Shown in pieces: positions 12,301 to 20,660 of a stretch of 64,000 bases of DNA. The notes under the pieces were generated by a model. It was given only the letters and a program-made list of their open reading frames with translations. It searched no databases and had not been told where the DNA came from. The translations under genes and the position numbers were made by a program. Position 1 is the stretch's first letter. The number at the start of each line of letters is the position of its first letter. Source of the stretch: Chondrosia reniformis (taxonomy: Eukaryota; Porifera; Demospongiae; Chondrillida; Chondrillidae); contig OX359202.1 of NCBI GenBank assembly GCA_947172415.1, positions 5,380,899-5,444,898 on the forward strand. Reading direction: 5' to 3'.

Positions 12301-13168
12301 ATGTGCAATTTTCAATAGATATGTCAATATTATTAGCATTTCGCTTAAAGAATATGGACAAACCACCTCCTCTTGAGAAGGCAACATGATCCACTTGGTG
12401 TGGGACTATGAAAGTAGTCTTGCTCTGATTCACCATCACAGCAATGTTGTTTTTGAAGTGACTATGACGAATAAAGTAGTTAGTAAAGCTATTGACAGGA
12501 GCTGTACAATTTTCACTTGTACTTTCAATATCTTCACAGTAGGTGAATTCAATGTATAATCCCCCACCTCCTGGATGATCATTCCTACTGTCTGGGTTGA
12601 GGTAGTTATAGGAAAAAGTGCAATCTTGAACTAACACATGACTACCATTCACATTGTACATTGTAACTCCAACAGCACGATTGTCATTCATCATTACATT
12701 TAAGAGGTAAAGGTTTTCAATCTTCTCAAAATACAAGGCTGACCAGAATTTGAATGTAGCATTGTGTGTGATTTCCTCCACATGGCTGGTACTGTTGCGC
12801 AATGTAGCACAACCAGTAAATGTGATATTTCTGATTGTAACATTGTTACCCGTAATGCCCAAACCTGCTTCCTTTTGACATGTAACAACTGTTGCATTGT
12901 TGCCTTGACCTGTGATAATAACTTGGCTATACACCAAGTTTAGTCCTCCGTAGGTTGAAGGTTCCCTCTCCAGTGTAAAGTGTCCACTACTGATATTAAG
13001 ACATACGGATTGAGTGGATGTCTTCAGTACCTCATTGAGGGGTTTACTGGTTGTGTTGTAGTTGACTACACTGGCTGCAGAAGAGCAGTCAGGCACTGGA
13101 ATGTCTTGGCTGGCAGACAGGTGGACTGCACTTGTGAAGATAAATAGTAGTAGCAGTGTGGACATCAT
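9314..13168 (-). CDS. Pmp-like beta-helix multipass membrane protein, copy A
   Basis: A single intronless ORF of 1284 codons. Residues 1-20 are a signal peptide (hydrophobic STLLLLFIF, then SAS before QDIP). Residues ~25-700 are an ectodomain rich in N-glycosylation sequons, with repeated GGGLY/GGGVF/GGGAR/GGAI and F-x-x-N motifs (FYDN, FTNN, FENN). These are the hallmarks of chlamydial polymorphic membrane protein repeats and predict a right-handed parallel beta-helix. A cysteine-rich stalk follows (CPDGYVP, GRRGLLCGQCEEGY, ECTRC). From ~870 on there are roughly eight to ten hydrophobic segments and a short charged tail. The transmembrane half ('HPFEEPRHNQIETLN' then a long helix) recalls the TRP-like modules fused to such ectodomains in protists; that comparison is from memory. 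Likely a cell-surface protein; ligand unknown. The start has two adjacent ATGs, and the second matches the other copies. Confidence 0.9.
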   Translation of the reverse strand: MMSTLLLLFIFTSAVHLSASQDIPVPDCSSAASVVNYNTTSKPLNEVLKTSTQSVCLNISSGHFTLEREPSTYGGLNLVYSQVIITGQGNNATVVTCQKEAGLGITGNNVTIRNITFTGCATLRNSTSHVEEITHNATFKFWSALYFEKIENLYLLNVMMNDNRAVGVTMYNVNGSHVLVQDCTFSYNYLNPDSRNDHPGGGGLYIEFTYCEDIESTSENCTAPVNSFTNYFIRHSHFKNNIAVMVNQSKTTFIVPHQVDHVAFSRGGGLSIFFKRNANNIDISIENCTFYDNSAQWGGGVFVEFHDDTHNNSVYLSYSWFYLNFCFYQEREHENSGLAGGGARLGFVIIGENSIQNNLIEVISCNFTNNICMNGGGASFYTTKEISPVSTNKMIFRNCTWEKNYGMFGSAVNLHLWQGSDIGVLSTVEFENGTFQENIMGLTGTFSNQQGFGALYVDHIPVSFTGSSWFLHNNRSALVAIASSITVNRNATVTFMENEADFGGAILLSGYAYLKMLEGACVHFENNTAKIRGGAIYAEYVGKAFAVYYASCFIRPENYYTNPRDWGFRVSFVNNRAKHYGNDIYSTSLLPCIYPYVNVGQTLNVSDAVHQVFSSWSHVFNFSSKNNSIATDGIIYTNYNDSTLSAFPGKIIEVPVTSRDELGHQSDVALVAQIQDSVDPDISLAEWITHTDGTIQFKSNSTTTSTKELHISFSTMYSTFKKSNIRYEVLTCPDGYVPRDSSCVCGDVPDTRGSDPPLTGLESCSDSAITVDAYYWAGHHIEMTGNKSTKYFAIGSCPDGYCNTTMTYLPLLEGSVTTNCVTGRRGLLCGQCEEGYMPQLVSMGQVECTRCTISNNETQNIAGGVMYFVLENGVLVLFCSLILFLGLSITQGGMHSLVFYSSIPPTILMYETDYKVLKYPPLGTIYDVWHFKFFAVIKTYVCMLWYTTPLTTVLLEGNKILVVIVLMLMAKGAVAQSEFPRCYSVLNNIWAKCRNKVRNLNRKYASNGRLADGFATLVILSYAKITEVSFKLLSKGSIQVSNGSSITSLTISGIDGNMYVVSGPGNVSWNSYDVYFIVALLLIVVSGMLPLFLLYHSLLPMGAKKFPMVGKCYIGCQRRPLLDSLYKGYKDNRYFFSAFYLLYRTIAWAIFALFPSIQRMAFLQFFLSIILGLHCMVHPFEEPRHNQIETLNLLLLVLINVLKGILIFSKLQFITSVHTDNVFLYFYIALILLPAFILICYVSYNYIVKKIYIRMKACIGSYEELHVQPLEQSAQLEREEINRE

Positions 13169-13654
13169 GGTTGCCTCACTCCTGTAGAGAGGAACAACAG
13201 ATAAAACACATGGCTAACTATAGCTATATAACTTATGTAGCTGCACATATATATTGATTTGTGTATGAGGTTAAAGTTGTGATATATTAATTGTAATTCA
13301 AATTCACTATCTAACAAGTCTAGCCCATAGTCTCGCGTAGGCAGACTGCATGCTTCCCCCCTGAAAGCGGTCTGGCTACGCGAGACTACTACTTCTTCGT
13401 ACTCCGGTATTTATTGGGCTTCGCTCGAGCACATTTGATAAAGTCATGTGACATGCCGCGTACGCATACAGGCAAAATGTAATATCATTATTCCGATCAT
13501 TAAAGATTTATAACTGCTTATAATTTAGAAACTATCAAGGAAATGATTTTATGAGTTCAAAGAACTCCTACAACTGACAGCCAAATAATAAACATTAGAC
13601 ATTACCATTACTTACGTTGTAACTCCTAGCTACGTAAGTGACCATTTTGTTAAA
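13169..13654. promoter_or_regulatory. Divergent spacer: receptor A / EAPP-fragment promoter region
   Basis: This 486-bp spacer lies between the start of receptor A (minus) and an EAPP exon 1 remnant (plus). It holds the 'agctacgtaagtgaccattttgttaaaatgg' stretch that precedes EAPP exon 1 (13,628 onward) and a 59-bp foldback. The same head-to-head arrangement separates receptor C from the intact EAPP, which suggests an ancestral bidirectional promoter. No core promoter element could be assigned. Confidence 0.5.
13329..13387. repeat. Small foldback element (AGTCTCGCGTAG arms), copy 1
   Basis: The 18-bp arms AGTCTCGCGTAG(G/C)CAGAC pair with one mismatch around a ~23-bp loop. Homologous copies sit at the same place upstream of receptors B (18,774) and C (40,012). 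It is a short palindromic repeat with no coding capacity. It could be a MITE or a folded upstream element retained by duplication. Confidence 0.85.
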
Positions 13655-13717
13655 ATGGCGCATAACAGGTAGATATAGATGAAGATGAAAGCGATTTGGA
13701 GTTCTCTAATTGTGAGG
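13655..13717 (+). pseudogene. Degenerate EAPP exon 1 remnant
   Basis: The EAPP start is recognisable (MAHNR), but the codon after it is a TAG stop created by a deletion of about 40 bp. A second deletion of about 10 bp removes the end of the exon just before the 'gtaagaaat' donor. The upstream promoter sequence still matches EAPP. This is the most decayed of the three exon 1 copies, which suggests that the junction between receptors A and B is the oldest of the duplication joints. Confidence 0.88.
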
Positions 13718-14758
13718 GTAAGAAATAGTATATAGATATCAAAATGATAGTGCAAATGTTTTTGATATAAGGACAAGCATATCTATCTTAATTTTGTAAT
13801 TTATACATATGTATACGTATAATTATGTGTATAAACTTTGCTATCATGTAGATATTTCACTATTCCACCTGGTAATATTGGGTTATATGATCCGACAATA
13901 ATAAGGAATAGAGGTATGATAAGCACGTATCAACGGGAGGCCTTTGTTAAAATTGGCTATCATATTATAGCAAGTTTGGTGATATTATACAGGTAGGTAT
14001 GTGTACCTATGTACATATGTGTAGTATTGCATGTGTATACATTATAATACTGATTGAATATGTCTCTATACTATTACTTCTTCTCTGTAGTTTTATTGCG
14101 TCAATTATATTCTAATACATCAGTGTTAGGGAGATTAATCATTTGCATCTGTTCCAACTGTAATAATGTTCTATATATAATATTCTTTAGATTTCCAACA
14201 ACACTTGATTCGTGTAGTCATTAATTCTTTAAGAATAACCATATACAATTACATATTCTGTTAAATCACTCAAGATGATCCTTGGGGTCAAAATATCTAA
14301 ACCAAGAAGAGACAACAAAACTGCATCTTTAGATGTTCACAAAAGATGAGAATAATTAATCATCGGAAGACATTACTTGCATAGTTTGGAGGGGCTACAT
14401 ATACAGCCCCCCACTTCCTAGCTACATACGCCAGTACAATATATTAAATCCTGCAGCTGCATGCATGATCATGAATCACTATATACATTGCATGCATGGA
14501 AGTCTGCATGAGTTGCATGATCTTATATATATATAGCCAGTGGATTTACATGATATGTATATATAGAAACGCATGCATGACATCAGAATATAAATATTAA
14601 TAGAAATCAGTATTACAGTACTAGTGTAGGATGCAAATTATATATATATATATAAGCTTAAGTACAAATTAAAGGTCTTTAAGTCACTATAGCTTTAATA
14701 TTAACATAAACACTATCCATTGTAGCTGATTCAGCCATTTCATCACATGCATATGAAT
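13718..14758. other. Spacer between EAPP remnant and receptor B 3' end
   Basis: AT-rich, without long ORFs on either strand. The first ~630 bp do not match anything else I can see in the window. From about 14,350 ('gaataattaatcatcggaag') it matches the 3' flanks of receptors A and C, with indels and a TA-dinucleotide expansion near 14,640. No RNA gene recognised. Confidence 0.7.
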
Positions 14759-17700
14759 CTATCGTTCCCCATTTATTTCTTCTCTTTCAAGCTGTGCAGA
14801 CTGCTCTAACGGTTGCACATGCAGCTCCTCATAATTTCCTATACATGCCTTCATTCTAATGTAAATCTTCTTTACAATATAGTTATAGCTCACATAGCAG
14901 ATAAGTATAAAAGCCGGTAACAAGATTAATGCAATATAGAAGTACAAGAAGACGTTGACGTTGTCGGTGTGAACACTTGCGATAAACTGCAACTTAGAAA
15001 AAATCAAAATACCTTTCAAAACATTAATGAGGACAAGAAGTAAAAGGTTAAGCGTTTCAATTTGATTATGTCTTGGTTCCTCAAAGGGATGAACCATGCA
15101 GTGGAGACCTAAAATTATAGACAAAAAGAACTGAAGGAAAGCCATTCTCTGGATAGAAGGAAAAAATGCAAATATTGCCCATGCAATGGTACGATAGAGA
15201 AGATAAAGAGCTGAAAAGAAGTAACGATTATCTTTGTATCCTTTGTATAGTGAATCAAGTAAAGGTCGCCGTTGACATCCGATGTAACATTTGCCCACCA
15301 TTGGAAACTTCTTTGCTCCCATGGGTAAGAGAGAGTGATAGAGGAGAAACAATGGCAGCATTCCTGAGACAACAATGAGCAATAATGCCACAATAAAATA
15401 TACATCATAGCTATTCCATGAGACATTCCCTTGACCAGAGGCTACATACATGTTTCCATCAATACCAGAAATTGTTAAAGAGGTAATTGAGGATCCATTA
15501 GATACCTGAATGGATCCCTTTGATAGCAATTTAAATGAAACCTCAGTAATCTTTGCATATGACAGAATTACCAGTGTGGCAAAGCCATCTGCCAATCGAC
15601 CATTACTGGCATATTTTCTGTTCAAATTTCTCACCTTATTTCTGCATTTTGCCCAAATATTATTCAGAACTGAATAGCAACGTGGAAATTCACTTTGTGC
15701 AACAGCTCCCTTTGCCATCAGCATTAACACAATCACTACTAAAATCTTGTTTCCTTCTAACAGCACCGTTGTCAGTGGGGTGGTGTACCATAACATGCAC
15801 ACGTAGGTCTTTATAACAGCAAAAAACTTGAAGTGCCACACATCATAGATTGTGCCAAGTGGTGGATATTTCAAAACTTTATAATCAGTCTCGTACATCA
15901 GGATAGTTGGAAGAATACTGCTAAAGAAGACAAGCGAGTGCATACCACCCTGAGTGATGCTCAGGCCTAGAAACAGGATCAAACTGCAAAAGAGAAGTAG
16001 CACTCCATTTTCTAGTACAAAGTACATTACTGCACCAGCTATATTCTGAGTCTCATTGTTGGAGATAGTACAGCGAGTACACTCGACCTGTCCCATTGAC
16101 ACAAGCTGAGGCATGTACCCCTCTTCGCACTGTCCACATAGCAAACCTCTTCGCCCTGGGACACAGTTTGTGGTCACTGATCCTTCTAGTAAGGGCAGGT
16201 AGGTCATTGTAGTATTGCAGTAACCATCGGGACATGAACCAATTGCAAAATATTTTGTAGATTTATTGCCCGTCATCTCAATATGATGACCAGCCCAATA
16301 ATATGCATCTACAGTAATAGCACTGTCTGAACAAGATTCCAATCCAGTCAAAGGAGGATCACTACCTCTAGTGTCTGGAACATCTCCACAAACACAGGAG
16401 GAATCCCGAGGAACATATCCATCAGGACAGGTGAGTACTTCATATCTAATGTCGGATTTTTTAAATGTACTGTACATTGTTGAAAATGAGATATGTAATT
16501 CCTTTGTAGAGGTAGTAGTGGAATTTGATTTGAACTGGATAGTGCCATCAGTGTGTGTGATCCACTCTGCCAGAGAGATGTCTGGATCCACTGAATCCTG
16601 TATCTGTGCTACCAGGGCAACATCTGATTGACGGCCTAGTTCATCTCTACTTGTCACAGGAACCTCGATAATTTTCCCAGGAAAGGCAGAAAGAGTTGAA
16701 TCATTATAATTAGTGTAAATAATGCCATCAGTTGCAATACTGTTGTTTTTACTAGAAAAGTTAAACACGTGTGACCAGCTGCTAAAGACTTGGTGGACAG
16801 CGTCACTGACATTCAGTGTTTGTCCCACATTCACATAAGGATAGATACATGGAAGGAGAGAGGTGGAGTAGATGTCATTACCATAATGCTTGGCTCTATT
16901 ATTGACAAAACTAACTCTAAAACCCCAATCTCTTGGATTAGTATAATAATTCTCTGGTCTAATGAAACAACTCGCATAATACACTGCAAAGGCCTTTCCT
17001 ACGTATTCTGCATATATTGCTCCTCCTCTTATTTTAGCAGTATTATTTTCAAAATGAACATGTGCACCTTCCAGCATCTTCAAATAGGCATAGCCGCTTA
17101 ATGAGATGGCTCCACCAAAGTCTGCCTCATTTTCCATAAATGTTACAGTTGCATTCCTATTTACAGTGATACTTGATGCAATAGCTACAAGGGCAGAGCG
17201 GTTGTTATGTAAAAACCATGAACTTCCTGTAAATGAGACTGGAATGTGATCAACGTATAGAGCCCCAAAGCCCTGTTGATTACTAAAGGTTCCAATAAGA
17301 CCCATTATATTTTCCTGGAATGTTCCATTTTCAAATTCAACAGTAGATAGAACTCCAATATCAGAACCTTGCCACAGATGAAGATTAACAGCAGAGCCAA
17401 ACATACCATAATTTTTCTCCCACGTACAGTTTCTAAAAATCATCTTATTAGTGGAAGCAGGGCTTATCTCTTTGGTAGTGTAAAAAGATGCCCCACCTCC
17501 ATTCATACATATGTTGTTAGTAAAGTTACAACTGATCACTTCAATTAAGTTGTTCTGAATAGAGTTCTCTCCAATGATCACAAACCCAAGTCGAGCACCA
17601 CCTCCGGCTAAACCACTATTTTCGTGCTCTCTCTCTTGATAGAAACAGAAATTCAAGTAAAACCAACTGTAAGATAAGTAAACTGAATTATTGTGAGTGT

Positions 17701-18619
17701 CATCATGAAACTCAACAAACACTCCGCCTCCCCATTGTGCACTATTATCATAAAATGTGCAATTTTCAATAGATATGTTAATATTATTAGCATTTCGCTT
17801 AAAGAATATGGACAAACCACCTCCTCTTGAGAAGGCAACATGATCCACTTGGTGTGGGACTATGAAAGTAGTCTTGTTCTGATTCACCATCACAGCAGTG
17901 TTGCTTCTGAAGTCACTATGACGAATGAAGTAGTTTGTAAAGCTATTGACAGGAGCTGTACAATTTTCACTTGTACTTTCAATATCTTCACAGTAGGTGA
18001 ATTCAATGTATAATCCCCCACCTCCTGGATGATCATTCCTACTGTTTGGGTTGAGGTAGTTATAGGAAAGAGTGCAACCTTGAACTAACACACGGCTACC
18101 AATCACATTGTACATTGTAACTCCAACAGCACGATTGTCATTTATGGTTACATTTAAGAGGTAAAGGTTTTCAATCTTCTCAAAATACAAGGCTGACCAG
18201 AATTTGAATGTAGTATTGTGTGTGATCTCCTCCACATGGCTGGTACTGTTGCGCAATGTAGCACAACCAGTAAATGTGATATTTCTGATTGTAACATTGT
18301 TCCCTGTAATGCCCAAACCTGCTTCCTTCTCACACGTAACAACTGTTGCATTGCTGCCTTGACCTGTGATAATAACTTGGCTATACACCAAGTTTAGTCC
18401 TCCATAGGTTGAAGGTTCCCTCTCCAGTGTAAAGTGTCCACTACTGACATTAAGACATACGGATTGATTGGATGTCTTCAGTGCCTCATTGAGGGGTTTA
18501 CTGGTTGTGTTATAGTTGACTACACTGGCTGCAGAAGAGCAGTCAGGCACTGGAATGTCTTGGCCGGCAGACAGGTGGACTGCACTTGTGAAGATAAATA
18601 GTAGTAGCAGTGTTGACAT
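14759..18619 (-). CDS. Pmp-like beta-helix multipass membrane protein, copy B
   Basis: An intact intronless ORF of 1286 codons, colinear with copy A throughout: signal peptide, Pmp-type GGG/F-x-x-N ectodomain with many N-glycosylation sites, cysteine-rich stalk, polytopic C-terminal half. It is the most distinct copy in the first 250 residues (for example NVTINDNRAV against NVMMNDNRAV, and HSDFRSNTAV against HSHFKNNIAV). It also has two extra residues (NV) in the last extracellular/membrane junction, VHTDNVNVFLYF. The C-terminus ends INGER rather than INRE. All cysteines of the stalk are kept. No frameshift or stop is seen, so all three copies look maintained. Function not recognised beyond a probable surface receptor or adhesion role. 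Confidence 0.9.
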   Translation of the reverse strand: MSTLLLLFIFTSAVHLSAGQDIPVPDCSSAASVVNYNTTSKPLNEALKTSNQSVCLNVSSGHFTLEREPSTYGGLNLVYSQVIITGQGSNATVVTCEKEAGLGITGNNVTIRNITFTGCATLRNSTSHVEEITHNTTFKFWSALYFEKIENLYLLNVTINDNRAVGVTMYNVIGSRVLVQGCTLSYNYLNPNSRNDHPGGGGLYIEFTYCEDIESTSENCTAPVNSFTNYFIRHSDFRSNTAVMVNQNKTTFIVPHQVDHVAFSRGGGLSIFFKRNANNINISIENCTFYDNSAQWGGGVFVEFHDDTHNNSVYLSYSWFYLNFCFYQEREHENSGLAGGGARLGFVIIGENSIQNNLIEVISCNFTNNICMNGGGASFYTTKEISPASTNKMIFRNCTWEKNYGMFGSAVNLHLWQGSDIGVLSTVEFENGTFQENIMGLIGTFSNQQGFGALYVDHIPVSFTGSSWFLHNNRSALVAIASSITVNRNATVTFMENEADFGGAISLSGYAYLKMLEGAHVHFENNTAKIRGGAIYAEYVGKAFAVYYASCFIRPENYYTNPRDWGFRVSFVNNRAKHYGNDIYSTSLLPCIYPYVNVGQTLNVSDAVHQVFSSWSHVFNFSSKNNSIATDGIIYTNYNDSTLSAFPGKIIEVPVTSRDELGRQSDVALVAQIQDSVDPDISLAEWITHTDGTIQFKSNSTTTSTKELHISFSTMYSTFKKSDIRYEVLTCPDGYVPRDSSCVCGDVPDTRGSDPPLTGLESCSDSAITVDAYYWAGHHIEMTGNKSTKYFAIGSCPDGYCNTTMTYLPLLEGSVTTNCVPGRRGLLCGQCEEGYMPQLVSMGQVECTRCTISNNETQNIAGAVMYFVLENGVLLLFCSLILFLGLSITQGGMHSLVFFSSILPTILMYETDYKVLKYPPLGTIYDVWHFKFFAVIKTYVCMLWYTTPLTTVLLEGNKILVVIVLMLMAKGAVAQSEFPRCYSVLNNIWAKCRNKVRNLNRKYASNGRLADGFATLVILSYAKITEVSFKLLSKGSIQVSNGSSITSLTISGIDGNMYVASGQGNVSWNSYDVYFIVALLLIVVSGMLPLFLLYHSLLPMGAKKFPMVGKCYIGCQRRPLLDSLYKGYKDNRYFFSALYLLYRTIAWAIFAFFPSIQRMAFLQFFLSIILGLHCMVHPFEEPRHNQIETLNLLLLVLINVLKGILIFSKLQFIASVHTDNVNVFLYFYIALILLPAFILICYVSYNYIVKKIYIRMKACIGNYEELHVQPLEQSAQLEREEINGER

Positions 18620-19293
18620 TATGTTTGCCTCACTCCTGTAGAGAGGAACAACAGATAAAACACATGGCTAACTATAGCTATAAAACTTATGTAGCTGCTA
18701 TTATATTGATTTGTGTATGAGGTTGAAGTTGTGGTATATTAATTGTAATTCACTATTTAACAAGTCTAGCCCATAATCTCGCGCGTAGGCAGACTGCGTC
18801 CCCTCTGAAAGCGGTCTGGCTACGCGAGACTATCTACTATCCACACCTGAACGCATATAGGCAAAATGTAATATCATTATTCCGATCATTAAAGATTTAT
18901 AACAGCTTATAATTTAGAAACTATATATGTTTACAAAATTCGATCAAGGAAAGCATCTCTTTAAATGGGGGCCATTTAACGAATAATAAAGTAACTACAG
19001 CTGTATCTAGAACATAGCAAATGAAGACTGCATACCGTTCTGGGTCGATGCCGTTTCTTTTGTGATTGATGTATACCAAATCAGTCTACAAGAGAGAAGT
19101 AGATCTATTGGGGAAAGTCAATTAACCAACAACTAATGGGGTCGGATATCGATATGCGAATCGATCTCGGCTCAAGTCCGGAAACCACGTACAGTAGGAA
19201 GTCGATTATCCGACCGGAGGTTAGAAAGCGTCCGTTCTACCGAAAAATGATACATTTATTATTTTCCAATTTCGGCTCAATCTTGAATGTGAT
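18620..19293. other. 5' flank of receptor B with repeat remnants
   Basis: The proximal 260 bp match the 5' flank of receptor C (39,858 onward) and include the AGTCTCGCG foldback at 18,774-18,831. From ~18,990 the sequence matches 40,160-40,320 ('tctagaacatagcaaatgaag', 'ggtcgatgccgtttctttt'). At 19,192-19,213 there is a lone left end of the pogo-like MITE (CAGTAGGAAGTCGATTATCC). It is followed by 'agcgtccgttctaccgaaaaatga', the counterpart of 41,112 onward. The interior of both MITEs and the EAPP promoter is missing. The block therefore derives from the receptor C-EAPP intergenic region by deletion. Confidence 0.75.
18774..18831. repeat. Small foldback element, copy 2
   Basis: Orthologous in position to the foldback upstream of receptor A, with the arm reading ATCTCGCGCGTAG. 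The right arm GTCTGGCTACGCGAGACTAT is unchanged. Confidence 0.8.
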
Positions 19294-19581
19294 CCCCTAT
19301 CTCTCACAATACATTAACTTTGTATACCAGAATTTAATGTACATTGAGGCCTGTCACTCCATCAAATGGAGAGATATTAAGCTAAATCTTTGTGTAAGCA
19401 TTCACAGACATCTATAGAACATGTCCAATGGGTGTTTAAAATTTTGATGAAACTTAAAATTTGCTTTATCTCTTACAATACATTAACTTTGTATACCAGA
19501 ATTTAATGTACATTGAGGGCTGTCACTCCATTAAATGGAGAGATATGAAACTAAATCTTTGTGTCAGCATTCACAGACATC
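19294..19581. repeat. Satellite, ~1.7 monomers
   Basis: Type B monomers between the MITE remnant and insert copy 3. Confidence 0.88.
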
Positions 19582-20660
19582 TAATAAAACCGGCCTAGTT
19601 GAAATATCGATCATTGACATTAATATCGTACAGGCGATAAATATCGGACCTCTCACTATATCTAGTTTTCTGTATCATGAAAAGTCGCTCTCCTCCCTCC
19701 ACCAAGACACATACAGGCTTTTATCCATTTGCCACAGTTTTGAGATGTATTGGAAATACTGCGTATGTGTGTAAAATTGCTTGGAACGATTGACTGGTCT
19801 GGAATTAAAGTGGAATAAATTGACGATTTCTCGAAAATAGTTGGGATCAGAAAAGTCGTTCTCCTCGGTCCATTAAGACACTTACAGGATTTTTTCGCTT
19901 TTCCCAGTTTTCAGGTGAACCACTAATACTGCCTATGTCTTTAAACTTGCTTGAAACAATTCACTGATCTGGAAATAACGAGAAATATATTAAAAAAGGT
20001 CCCAACCACAACCGTTTTCTTTGGACAAAACTTCATATAAATAGAAGCGAAAAACCTTATATAGTAGGCCTACCTGGACACATCTCTATGGTGGTTGCGG
20101 TTCCCATAGAGGTTGGTAGCGCTTAGACTCTGAAGCTGTCTCCTAATCGGTTGGTGCCATAGAGACGTGCTCACCAGTAATCCGGATTTCGGGGGGGTTC
20201 CACGTATGTGGGATTGGCATCTGATATCTAAGGATTCATATGAGTCGGCCATATCGAGAAGAACTGGTTCTTCTCACGCAAGTGACACCCAAAGTTCAAC
20301 TCATAATGAACGTTACCACCGATCCCGGCCTCTGAGCGTCGTGGATGGTAGCGTTCGGTATGGTCCAACTTTTTTCCTTTGGAGTTTCGTTGGCTGTCGA
20401 TTGGCGAAATTTTACTTTAACGACATCCATATAATATATATGGGTAGATACTACTTCAGCAAAAATCAAGCACTACACAGTGCATATCCACGTGTATGAG
20501 AAATCTTTGAAAGCGTTCTAGTTTTTACGATTCACAATAGTAAGCAAAATTTGTCTACCACTCAAGGTCGGCCATTTACAGTATTGCGCAATTATGCGTC
20601 AATGAACCATATATCAACTATGTAGTTATAGGTCTGACTCAGACACTATGTACCTGTATA
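19582..20660. repeat. ~1.08-kb non-satellite insert, copy 3
   Basis: Same junctions and hairpins as the other three copies. It shares 'gataaatatcgg', 'gattgactggtc' and 'ctcaccagtaatcc' with copy 4, whereas copies 1 and 2 share different bases there. Copies 1+2 and 3+4 are therefore sister pairs. A one-base deletion ('cacgtatgtggg' against 'cacgtaatgtggg') changes the frame at the start of the putative 97-codon ORF, which argues against coding. Confidence 0.85.
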
